In this document: positions 13,001 through 25,020 of the stretch, piece after piece
How the letters are laid out: the number at the start of each line of letters is the position of its first letter
How positions within the stretch are numbered: position 1 is the stretch's first letter
From: Euonymus europaeus
Taxonomy: Eukaryota > Streptophyta > Magnoliopsida > Celastrales > Celastraceae
Assembly: GCA_963580455.1 (NCBI GenBank)
Contig: OY756961.1
Span: 15,233,001 to 15,297,000 of the forward strand
Direction of reading: 5' to 3'
DNA: 64,000 bases
The notes under the pieces: generated by a model
Told to the model about the DNA's origin: nothing
Database searches by the model: none
The model's input: the letters and a program-made list of their open reading frames with translations, nothing else
Made by a program: the position numbers and the translations under genes

Positions 13001-16000
13001 TTCTTTTATGTCAAATTATACGAGTATAAGCTTCATAGATTATTTCGATGCCAAAACACCAACTTTCTTTGACAAATGGACAAAACCGTTAGAAGCTCCT
13101 CCATAGAGAGAGTTGATCAACTTCGGACTATCAAAGTTGCTCGAGATAGACTTTTTATTGTTCTTCTATAATAACTTTTACGAGTATAAGCTTCCTAGAT
13201 TATTTCGATGCCAAAACACCAACTTTCTTTGACAAATGGACAAAGCCGTTAAAAGCTCCTCCATAGAGAGAGTTGCAAAACTTCGGACCATCAAAGTTAC
13301 TCGCTGTACAATTTTTATTGTTCTCATATGTCAAATTTTTTGAGTATAAGCTTCATAAATTATTTCGATGCCAAAACACCAACTTTCTATCAAAAATAGA
13401 CAAAACCCTTAAGAGCTCCTCCTTAGAGAGAGTTGAGCAACTTCGGACTATCAAAGTTTCTTGGGATATACTTTTTTTTGTTCTTCTATGTTAAATTTTA
13501 CCAGTATAAGCTTCCTAGATTATTTCGATGCCAAAACACCAACTTTCTATGACAAATGGACAAAACCGTTAAAAGCTCCTCCATAGAGAGAGTTGAGCAA
13601 CTTCGGACCATCAAAATTGCTCTATTTATACTTTTTATTGTTCTGATATGCCAAATTTTATGGGTATAAGCTTCATAGATTATTTCGATGCCAAAACACC
13701 AACTTTCTATGACAAATGGACGAAATCGTTAAAAGCTCCTCCATAGAGAGAGTTGAGCAACTTCGGACCATCAAAATTGCTCTATGTATACTTTTTATTG
13801 TTCTTCTATGTCAAAATTTACGAGTATAAGCTTCCTAGGTTATTTCGATGCCAAAACACCAACTTTCTTTGAAAAATGGACAAAACCGTTAGAAGCTCCT
13901 CCATAGAGAGAGTTGAGCAACTTCGGACTATTAAAGGTTCTCGGGATAGACTTTTTATTGTTCTTTTATGTCAAATTATACGAGTATAAGCTTTATAGAT
14001 TATTTCGATGCCAAAACACCAACTTTCTTTGACAAATGGACAAAACCATTAGAAGCTCCTCCATAGAGAGAGTTGAGCAACTTCGGACCATCAAAGTTGC
14101 TCGGTGTATAATTTTTATTGTTCTTATATGTCAAGTTTTATGAGTATAAGCTTCATAGATTATTTCGATGCCAAAACAACAACTTTCTATGAAAAATCAA
14201 CAAAACCGTTAAAAGCTCCTCCATAGAGAGAGATGAACAACTTCGGACCATCAAAGTTGCTCGGTGTACACTTTTTATTGTTCTTATATGTCAAATTTTA
14301 TGAGTATAAGCTTCATAGATTATTTCGATGCCAAAACACCAACTTTCTATGACAAATGGAAAAAACCGTTAAAAGCTCCTCCATAGAGAGAGTTGAACAA
14401 ATTCGGACCATCCAAGTTGCTCGGTGTAGACTTTTTATTGTTCTTCTATGTCAAATTTTACGAGTATAAGCTTCCTACATTATTTCGATGCCAAAACACC
14501 AACTTTCTATGACAAATGGACAAAGCCGTTAAAAGCTCCTCCATAGAGAGAGTTGAGCTACTTCGGACTATCAAAGTTGCTCGGTGTACAATTTTTATTG
14601 TTCTTTTATGTCAAATTATACGAGTATAAGCTTCATAGATTATTTTGATGCCAAAACACCAACTTTCTTTGACAAATGGACAAAACCGTTAGAAGCTCAT
14701 CCATAGAGAGTGTTGAGCGACTTCGGACCTTCAAAGTTGCCCGGTGTATAATTTTTATTGTTCTGAAATGCCAAATTTTACGGGTATAAGATTCATAGAT
14801 TATTTCGATGCCAAAACACCAACTTTCTATGACAAATGGACGAAATCGTTAAAAGCTCCTCCATAGAGAGTGTTTAGCAACTTCGGACTATCAAAGTTGC
14901 TCGGGATAGACTTTTTATTGTTCTTCTATGTCAAATTTTACGAGTATAAGCTTCCTACATTATTTCGATGCCAAAACACCAACTTTCTATGACAAATGGA
15001 CAAAGCCGTTAAAAGCTCCTCCATAGAGAGAGTTGAGCAACTTTGGACCATCAAAGTTGCTCGGTGTACAATTTTTATTGTTCTTCTATGTTAAATTTTA
15101 CGAGTATAAGCTTCCTAGATTATTTCGATGCCAAAACACCAACATTCTTTGACAAATGGACAAAGCCGTTAAAAGCTCCTCCATAGAGAGAGTTGCGCAA
15201 CTTCGGACCATCAAAGTTACTCGCTGTACAATTTTTATTGTTCTCATATGTCAAATTTTTTGAGTATAAGCTTCATAAATTATTTCGATGCCAAAACACC
15301 AACTTTCTATCAAAAATAGACAAAACCCTTAAGAGCTCCTCCTTAGAGAGAGTTGAGCAACTTCGGACTATCAAAGTTTCTGGGGATATACTTTTTTTTG
15401 TTCTTCTATGTTAAATTTTACCAGTATAAGCTTCCTAGATTATTTCGATGCCAAAACACCAACTTTCTATGACAAATGGACAAAACCGTTAAAAGCTCCT
15501 CCATAGAGAGAGTTGAGCAACTTCGGACCATCAAAATTGCTCTATTTATACTTTTTATTGTTCTGATATGCCAAATTTTATGGGTATAAGCTTCATAGAT
15601 TATTTCGATGCCAAAACACCAACTTTCTATGACAAATGGACGAAATCGTTAAAAACTCCTCCATAGAGAGAGTTGAGCAACTTCGGACCATCAAAATTGC
15701 TCTATGTATACTTTTTATTGTTCTTCTATGTCAAAATTTACGAGTATAAGCTTCCTAGGTTATTTCGATGCCAAAACACCAACTTTCTTTGACAAATGGA
15801 CAAAACCGTTAGAAGCTCCTCCATAGAGAGAGTTGAGCAACTTCGGACTATTAAAGGTTCTCGGGATAGACTTTTTATTGTTCTTCTATGTTAAATTTTA
15901 CGAGTATAAGCTTTATAGATTATTTCGATGCCAAAACAACAACTTTCTTTGACAAATGGACAAAACCATTAGAAGCTCCTCCATAGAGAGAGTTGAGCAA

Positions 16001-16350
16001 CTTCGGACCATCAAAGTTGCTCGGTGTATAATTTTTATTGTTCTTATATGTCAAGTTTTATGAGTATAAGCTTCAAAGATTATTTCGATGCCAAAACAAC
16101 AACTTTCTATGAAAAATCGACAAAACCGTTAAAAGCTCCTCCATAGAGAGAGATGAACAACTTCGGACCATCAAAGTTGCTCGGTGTACACTTTTTATTG
16201 TTCTTATATGTCAAATTTTATGAGTATAAGCTTCATAGATTATTTCGATGCCAAAACAACAACTTTCTATGAAAAATCGACAAAACCGTTAAAAGCTCCT
16301 CCATAGAGAGAGTTGAACAAATTCGGACCATCCAAGTTGCTTGGTGTAGA
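12350..16350 (+). repeat. 13/12-monomer tandem duplication
   Basis: Copy A is about 12350-14430 and copy B about 14430-16350. The first part matches at an offset of 2080 bp (GCCCGGTGTATAA with TTCTGAAATGCC at 12659 and 14739). From about 15075 the offset becomes 1920 bp, because copy B lost one monomer: a GGTGTACAATTTTTATTG start is fused to a CTATGTTAAATTTTACG end. Later marks at 1920 bp include TTACTCGCTGTACAATT (13297 and 15217), AATAGACAAAACCC and AGTTTCTTGGG/AGTTTCTGGGG, and GAACAAATTCGGACCATCC. Confidence 0.8.
14257..14336 (+). repeat. Two related 40-bp blocks inside the monomer
   Basis: Bases 14257-14296 and 14297-14336 are consecutive 40-bp blocks of one monomer. Aligned without gaps they agree at 22 of 40 positions, with the best match at the end (ATGTCAAAT against ATGCCAAAA) and around CTTTTT/CTTCAT. 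The other two quarters of the monomer do not match them clearly beyond the AAA tracts that recur at 40-bp steps. This suggests that the 160-bp unit grew from a shorter ~40-bp element, as reported for carrot Cent-Dc, but the signal is partial. Confidence 0.45.
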
Positions 16351-19300
16351 CTTTTTAATCTTCTTATATGTCAAATTTTATGCGTATAAGCTTCATAGAT
16401 TATTTCGATGCCAAAACACCAACTTTCTATGACAAATGGAGATAAGCCGTTAAAAGCTCCTCCATAGAGAGAGTTGAGAAACTTTAGACAATCAAAGTTG
16501 CTCGGTGTACAATTTTTATTGTTCTTTTATGTCAAATTATACGAGTATAAGCTTCATAGATTATTTCGATGCCAAAACACCAACTTTCTTTGACAAATGG
16601 ACAAAACCGTTAGAAGCTCCTCCATAGAGAGAGTTGAGCAACTTCGGACTATTAAAGGTTCTCGGGATAGACTTTTTATTGTTCTTCTATGTTAAATTTT
16701 ACGAGTATATGCTTTATAGATTATTTCGATGCCAAAACACCAACTTTCTTTGTTAAATGGACAAAACCGTTAGAAGCTCCTCCATAGAGAGAGTTGAGCA
16801 AATTCGGACCATCAAAGTTGCTCGGTGTAGACTTTTTATTGTTCTTATATGTCAAATTTTATGCGTATAAGCTTCATAGATTATTTCGATGCTAAAACAC
16901 CAACTTTCTATGACAAATGGAGGAAACCGTTAAAAGCTCCTCAATAGAGAGAGTTGAGCAACTTCGGACCATAAAAATTGCTCTATGAATACTTTTTATT
17001 GTTCTTCTATGTCAAATTTTACGAGTATAAGCTTGCTCGATTATTTCGATGCCAAAACACCAACTGTCTATCACAAATGGACAAAACCGTTAAAAGCTCA
17101 TCCATAGAGAGTGTTGAGCGACTTCGGACCTTCAAAGTTGCTCGGTGTATAATTTTTATTGTTCTGATATGCCAAATTTTACGGGTATAAGCTTCATAGA
17201 TTATTTCGATGCCAAAACACCAACTTTCTATGACACATGGACAAAACCGTTAAAAGCTCCTCCATAGAGAGAGTTGAGAAACTTCGGACCAACAAAGTTT
17301 CTTGGTGTACAATTCTTATTGTTCTCATATGTCAAATTTTACGAGTATAAGCTTCATAGATTTTTTCGATGCCAAAACATCAACTTTCTATGACAAATGG
17401 ACAAAACCATTAAGAGCACCTCCATAGAGAGAGTTGTGCAACTTCGGACTATCAAAGTTTCTTGGGATAGACTTTTTATTGTTCTTCTATGTCAAATTTT
17501 ACGAGTATAAGCTTCCTACATTATTTCGATGTCAAAACACCAACTTTCTATGACAAATGGACAAACCCGTTAAAAGCTCCTCCATAGAGAGAGTTGAGCA
17601 ACTTCCAACCATCAAAGTTGCTCGGTGTACACTTTTTATTGTTTTTATATGTCACATTTTATGAGTATAAGCTTCCTAGATTATTTCGATGCCAAAACAC
17701 AAACTTTCTATGACTAATGGACAAAACCGTTAAAAGCTCCTCCATAGAGAGAGTTGAGCAACTTCGGACCATCAAAGTTTCTCGGGATAGACTTTTTATT
17801 GTTCTTCTATGTCAAATTTTACGGGTATAAGCTTCCTACATTATTTTGATGCCAAAACACCAACTTTCTATGACAAATGGACAAAGCCGTTAAAAGCTCC
17901 TCCATAGAGAGAGTTGAGCAACTTCGGACCATCAAAGTTGCTCGCTGTACAATTTTTATTGTTCTCATATGTCAAATTTTTTCAGTATAAGCTTTATAAA
18001 TTATTTCGATGCCAAAAAACCAACTTTCTATGAAAAATAGACAAAACCGTTAAGAGCTCCTCCTTAGAGAGAGTTGAGCAACTTCGGACTATCAAAGTTT
18101 CTTGGGATATACTTTTTTTTGTTCTTCTATGTTAAATTTTACGAGTATAAGCTTCGTAGATTATTTCGATGCCAAAACACCAACTTTCTATGACATATGG
18201 ACAAAACCGTTAAAAGCTCCTCCATATAGAGAGTTGAGCAACTTCGGACCATCAAAATTGCTCTATGTATACTTTTTATTGCTCTGATATGCCAAATTTT
18301 ACGGGTATAAGCTTCATAGATTATTTCGATGCCAAAACACCAACTTTCTATGACAAATTGACGAAATCGTTAAAAGCTCCTCCATAGAGAGAGTTGAGCA
18401 AATTTGGACCATCAAAATTGCTCTATGTATACTTTTTATTGTTCTTCTATGTCAAATTTTACGAGTATAAGCTTCCTAGATTATTTCGATGCCAAAACAC
18501 CAACTTTCTATGACAAATGGCAAAACCGTTAAAAGCTCCTCCATAGAGAGAATTGATCAACTTTGGACCATCAAAGTTGCTCGGTGTACTTTTTATTGTT
18601 CTTTTATGTCAAATTTTACGAGTATAAGCTTCCTAGATTATTTCGAGGCCAAATCAACAACTTTCTATGACAAATCGACAAAATCGTTAAAAGCTCCTCC
18701 ATAGAGAGAGTTGAACAACTTCGGACCATCAAAGTTGCTCTTTATACACTTTTTATTGTTCTTCTATGTGAAATTTTACGAGTATAAGATTCCTAGATTA
18801 TTTCGATGCCAAAACACCAACTTTCTGTGACAAATGGACAAAACCGTTAAAAACTCCTCCATAGAGAGTGTTGAGCGACTTCGGACAATCAAAGTTGTTC
18901 GGTGTACAATTTTTACTGTTCTTATAAGTCAAATTTTACGAGTATAAGCTGCATAGATTATTTCGATGCCAAAACACCAACTTTCTACGACAAATCGACA
19001 AAACCGTTAAAAGCTCCTCCATAGAGAGAGTTGAGCAACTTCGAACAATCAAAATTGCTCTTTGTACAATTTTTATTGTTCTTATATATCAAATTTTACG
19101 AGTATAAGCTTCAAAGATTATTTCGATGATAAAACACCAACTTTCTATGACAAATGGACAAAACCGTTAAAAGCTCCTCCATAGAGAGAGTTGAGCAACT
19201 TCGGACCATCAAAGTTGATCGGTGTACAATTTTTATTGTTTTCATATGTCAAATTTTACGAGTATAAGCTTCATAGATTATTTCCATGCCAAAACACCAA

Positions 19301-19840
19301 CTTTCTATGAAAAATAGACAAAACCGTTAAGAGCTCCTCCTTAGAGAGAGTTGAGCAACTTCGGACTATCAAAGTTTCTCGGGATAGACTTTTTATTGTT
19401 CTTCTATGTTAAATTTTACGTGTATAAGCTTCCTAGATTATTTCGATGCCAAAACACCAACTTTCTATGACAAATGGACAAAACCGTTAAAAGCTCCACC
19501 ATAGAGAGAGTTGAGCAACTTTGGACCATCAAAATTGCTCTATGTATACCTTTTATTGTTCTTATATGTCAAATTTTACGAGTATAATCTTCATAGATTA
19601 TTTCGATGCCAAAACACCAACTTTCTTTGACAAATGGACAAAACCGTTAGAAGCTCCTCCATAGAGAGAGTTGAGCAACTTCGGACCATCAAAATTGCTC
19701 TTTGTATACTTTTTATTGTTCTTATATGTCAAATTTTATGAGTATAATCTTCATAGATTATTTCGATGCCAAAACACCAACTTTCTATGAGAAATTGACA
19801 AAACCGTTAAAAGCTCCTCCATAGAGAGAGTTGAGCAACT
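16350..19840 (+). repeat. Weakly ordered satellite, several odd-length monomers
   Basis: I see no clean higher-order repeat here. Monomers are more diverged from one another than elsewhere, and the stretch holds a 161-bp interval ending at 16464 (GGAGATAAGCC insertion), a 159-bp one ending at 18543 (TGGCAAAACC) and a 158-bp one ending at 18701 (GGTGTACTTTTTATTG, two bases lost). Unusual variants include CATATAGAG, GAGGCCAAATCAAC and CTCTTTATACAC. It may be an older segment that has escaped recent homogenisation. Confidence 0.6.
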
Positions 19841-22800
19841 TCAGACCATCAAAGTTGCTCGGTGTATAATTTTTATTGTTCTTATATGTCAAATTTTACG
19901 AGTATAAGCTTCATAGATTACTTCGATGCAAAAACACCGACTTTCTATGATAAATGGACAAAATCGTTAAAAGCTCCTACATAGAGAGAGTTGAGCAACT
20001 TTGGACCTTGAAAATTGGTCTTTGTATACCTTTTATTGTTCTTATATGTCAAATTTTACGAGTATAATCTTCATAGATTATTTCGATGCCAAAACACCAA
20101 CTTTCTTTGACAAATGGACAAAACCGTTTGAAGCTCCTGCATAGAGAGAGTTGAGCAACTTCGGACTATCAAAGTTGCTCGGGATAGACTTTTTATTGTT
20201 CTTCTATGTCAAATTTTACGAGTATAAGCTTCCTACATTATTTCAATGCCAAAACACTAACTTTCTATGACAAATGGACAAAGCCGTTAAAAGCTCCTCC
20301 ATAGAGAGAGTTGAGCAACTTCGGACCATCAAAGTGGCTCGCTGTACAATTTTTATTGTTCTCATATGTCAAATTTTTTTAGTATAGGCTTCATAAATTA
20401 TTTCGATGCCAAAACACCAACTTTCTATGAAACATAGACAAAACCGTTAAGAGCTCCTCCTTAGAGAGAGTTGAGAAACTTCGGACTATCAAAGTTTCTC
20501 GGGATATAATTTTTTTTGTTCTTCTATGTTAAATTTTATGAGAATAAGCTTCATAGATTAATTCGATGCCAAAACACCGACTTTCTATGATAAATGGACA
20601 AAATCGTTAAAAGCTCCTCCATAGAGAGAGTTGAGCAACTTCGGACCATCAAAATTGCTCTTTGTATACCTTTTATTGTTCTTATATGTCAAATTTTACG
20701 AGTATAATCTTCATAGATTATTTCGATGCCAAAACACCAACTTTCTTTGGCAAATGGACAAAACCGTTAGAAGCTCCTCCATAGAGAGAGTTGAGCAACT
20801 TCGGACTATCAAAGTTGCTCGGGATAGACTTTTTATTGTTCTTCTATTTCAAATTTTACGAGTATAAGCTTCCTACATTATTTCAATGCCAAAACACCAA
20901 CTTTCTATGACAAATGGACAAAGCCGTTAAAAGCTCCTCCATAGAGAGAGTTGAGCAACTTCGGACCATCAAAGTTTCTCGCTGTACAATTTTTATTGTT
21001 CTCATATGTGAAATTTTTTGAGTATAGGCTTCATAAATTATTTCGATGCCAAAACACCAACTTTCTATGAAAAATAGACAAACCTGTTAAGAGCTCCTCC
21101 TTAGAGAGAGTTGAGCAACTTCGGACTATCAAAGTTTCTCGGGATATAATTTTTTTTGTTCTTCTATGTTAAATATTATGAGTATAAGCTTCATAGATTA
21201 TTTCGATGCCAAAACACCAACTTTCAATGACAAATGGACGAAACCGTTAAAAGCTCGTCCATAGATAGAGTTGAGCAACTTCGGACCATCAAAATTGCTC
21301 TATGTCTACTTTTTATTGTTCTTCTATGTCAAATTTTACGAGTATGAGCTTCCTCGATTATTTCGATGCCAAGACACCAACTTTCTATGACAAATGGACA
21401 AAGCCGTTAAAAGCTCCTCCATAGAGAGAGTTGAGCAACTTCGGACCATCAAAATTGCTCTTTGTACAATTTTTATTGTTCTTATATATCAAATTTTACG
21501 AGTATAAGCTTCATAGATTATTTCGATGATAAAACACCAACTTTCTATGACAAATGAACAAAACCGTTAAAAGCTCGTCCATAGATAGAGTTGAGCAACT
21601 TCGGACAATCAAAATTGCTCTATGTATACTTTTTATTGTTCTTCTATGTCAAATTTTACGAGTATAAGCTTCCTACATTATTGCAATGCCAGAACACCAA
21701 CTTTCTATGACAAATGGACAAAGCCGTTAAAAGCTCCTCCATAGAGAGAGTTGAGCAACTTCGGACCATCAAACTTGCTCGGTGTACAATTTTTATTGTT
21801 CTCATATGTCAAATTTTACGAGTATAAGCTTCATAGATTATTTCCATGCCAAAACACCAACTTTCTATGACAAATGGACAAAACCGTTAAGAGCTCCTTC
21901 ATAGAGAGAGTTGAGCAACTTCGGACTATCAAAGTTTCTCGGGATAGGCTTTTTATTGTTCTTCTATGTTAAATTTTACGAGTATAAGCTTCCTAGATTA
22001 TTTTGATGCCAAAACACCAACTTTCTTTGATAAATGGACAAAGCCGTTAAATGCTCCTCCATAGAGAGAGTTGAGCAACTTCGGACCATCAAAGTTGCTC
22101 GCTATACAATTTTTATTTTTCTCATATGTCAAATTTTTTTAGTATAAGCTTCATAAATTATTTCGATGCCAAAACACCAATTTTCTATGAAAAATAGACA
22201 AAACCGTTAAGAGCTCCTCCTTAGAGAGAGTTGAGCAGCTTCGGACTATCAAAGTTTCTCGGGATATACTTTTTTTTGTTCTTCTATGTCAAATTTTACG
22301 AGTATAAGCTTCCTAGATTAATTCGATGCCAAAACACCAACTTTCTATGACAAATGGACGAAATCGTTAAAAGCTCCTCCATAGAGAGAGTTGAGCAACT
22401 TCGGACCATCAAAATTGCTCTATGTATACTTTTTAGTGTTCTTCTATGTCAAATTTTACGAGTATAAGCTTCCTAGATTATTTCGATGCCAAAACACCAA
22501 CTTTCTATGACAAATGGACAAAATCGTTAAAAGCTCCTCCATAGAGAGTGTTGAGCAACTTCAGACCATCAAAGTTGCTCGGTGTATAATTTTTATTGTT
22601 CTTATATGTCATATTTTACGAGTATAAGCTTCATAGATTACTTCGATGCAAAAACACCGACTTTCTATGATAAATGGACAAAATCGTTAAAAGCTCCTCC
22701 ATAGAGAGAGTTGATCAACTTCGGACTATCAAAATTGCTCTTTGTATACCTTTTATTGTTCTTATATGTCAAATTTTACGAGTATAATCTTCATAGATTA

Positions 22801-25020
22801 TTTCGATGCCAAAACACCAACTTTCTTTGAAAAATGGACAAAACCGTTAGAAGCTCCTCCATAGAGAGAGTTGAGCAACTTCGGACTATCAAAGTTGCTC
22901 GGGATAGACTTTTTATTGTTCTTCTATGTCAAATTTTATGAGTATAAGCTTCCTACGTTATTTCAATGCCAAAACACCAACTTTCTATGACAAATGGACA
23001 AAGCCGTTAAAAGCTCCTCCATAGAGAGAGTTGAGCAACTTCGGACCATCAAAGTTGCTCGCTGTACAATTTTTATTGTTCTCATATGTCAAATTTTTTT
23101 AGTATAGGCTTCATAAATTATTTCGATGCCAAAACACCAACTTTCTATGAAACATAGACAAAACCGTTAAGAGCTCCTCCTTAGAGAGAGTTAAGCAACT
23201 TCGGACTATCAAAGTTTTTCGGGATATAATTTTTTTTGTTCTTCTATGTTAAATTTTATGAGAATAAGCTTCATAGATTACTTCGATGCCAAAACACCGA
23301 CTTTCTATGATAAATGGACAAAATCGTTAAAAGCTCCTCCATAGAGAGAGTTGAGCAATTTCAGACCATCAAAATTGCTCTTTGTATACCTTTTATTGTT
23401 CTTATATGTCAAATTTTACGAGTATAATCTTCATAGATTATTTCGATGCCAAAACACAAACTTTCTTTGGCAAATGGACAAAACCGTTAGAAGCTCCTCC
23501 ATAGAGAGAGTTGAGCAACTTCGGACTATCAAAGTTGCTCGGGATAGACTTTTTATTGTTCTTCTATGTCAAATTTTACGAATATAAGCTTCCTACATTA
23601 TTTCAATGCCAAAACACCAACTTTCTATGACAAATGGACAAAGCCGTTAAAAGCTCCTCCATAGAGAGAGTTGAGCAACTTCGGACCATCAAAGTTTCTC
23701 GCTGTACAATTTTTATTGTTCTCATATGTCAAATTTTTTGAGTATAGGCTTCATAAATTATTTCGATGCTAAAACACCAACTTTCTATGAAAAATAGACA
23801 AAACCGTTAAGAGCTCCTCCTTAGAGAGAGTTGAGCAACTTCGGACTATCAAAGTTTCTCGGGATATAATTTTTTTTGTTCTTCTATGTTAAATTTTATG
23901 AGTATAAGCTTCATAGATTATTTCGATGCCAAAACACCAACTTTCAATGACAAATGGACGAAACCGTTAAAAGCTCGTCCATAGATAGAGTTGAGCAACT
24001 TCGGACAATCAAAATTGCTCTATGTATACTTTTTATTGTTCTTCTATGTCAAATTTTACGAGTATAAGCTTCCTCGATTATTTCGATGCCAAGACACCAA
24101 CTTTCTATGACAAATGGACAAAGCCGTTAAAAGCTCGTCCATAGAGAGAGTTGAGTAACTTCGGACCATCAAAATTGCTCTTTGTACAATTTTTATTGTT
24201 CTTATATATCAAATTTTACGAGTATAAGCTTCATAGATTATTTCGATGATAAAACACCAACTTTCTATGACAAATGGACAAAACCGTTAAAAGCTCGTCC
24301 ATAGATAGAGTTGAGCAACTTCGGACCATCGAAATTGCTCTATGTATACTTTTTATTGTTCTTCTATGTCAAATTTTACGAGTATAAGCTTCCTACATTA
24401 TTTCAATGCCAAAACACCAACTTTCTATGACAAATGGACAAAGCCGTTAAAAGCTCCTCCATAGAGAGAGTTGAGCAACTTCGGACCATCAAACTTGCTC
24501 GGTGTACAATTTTTATTGTTCTCATATGTCAAATTTTACGAGTATAAGCTTCATAGATTATTTCCATGCCAAAACACCAACTTTCTATGACAAATGGACA
24601 AAACCGTTAAGTGCTCCTTCATAGAGAGAGTTGAGCAACTTCGGACTATCAAAGTTTCTCGGGATAGGCTTTTTATTGTTCTTCTATGTTAAATTTTACG
24701 AGTATAAGCTTCCTAGATTATTTCGATGCCAAAACACCAACTTTCTGTGATAAATGAACAAAGCCGTTAAAAGCTCCTCCATAGAGAGAGTTGAGCAACT
24801 TCGGACCATCAAAGTTGCTCGCTGTACAATTTTTATTGTTCTCATATGTCAAATTTTTTTAGTATAAGCTTCATAAATTATTTCGATGCCAAAACACCAA
24901 CTTTCTATTAAAAATAGACAAAACCGTTAAGAGCTCCTCCTTAGAGAGAGTTGAGCAACTTCGGACTATCAAACTTTCTCGGGATATACTTTTTATTGTT
25001 CTTCTATGTTAAATTTTACG
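19841..25020 (+). repeat. 17-monomer duplication, 2720-bp offset
   Basis: About 19841-22300 matches about 22561-25020 at an offset of 2720 bp (17 monomers). Shared private variants include CTTCGATGCAAAAACACCG (19921 and 22641), CTCTTTGTATACC, TTCAATGACAAATGG (21223 and 23943), AAACTTGCTCGG and GGGATAGGC. The 260 bp between (22301-22560) do not fit copy 2's continuation and mark the recombination junction region. Copies differ by scattered substitutions, more than in the 38-51 kb duplications, so this event looks older. Confidence 0.75.
19901..21180 (+). repeat. Nested 4-monomer repeat (640 bp), 2 copies
   Basis: 19901-20540 and 20541-21180 share the order: CACCGACTTTCTATGATAAATGG, CTCTTTGTATACC, GGGATAGAC, CGCTGTACAA, then GGGATATAATTTTTTTTG. 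The same pair appears again at about 22621-23900 inside the second copy of the 17-monomer duplication, so the 4-mer duplication came first. Confidence 0.65.
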
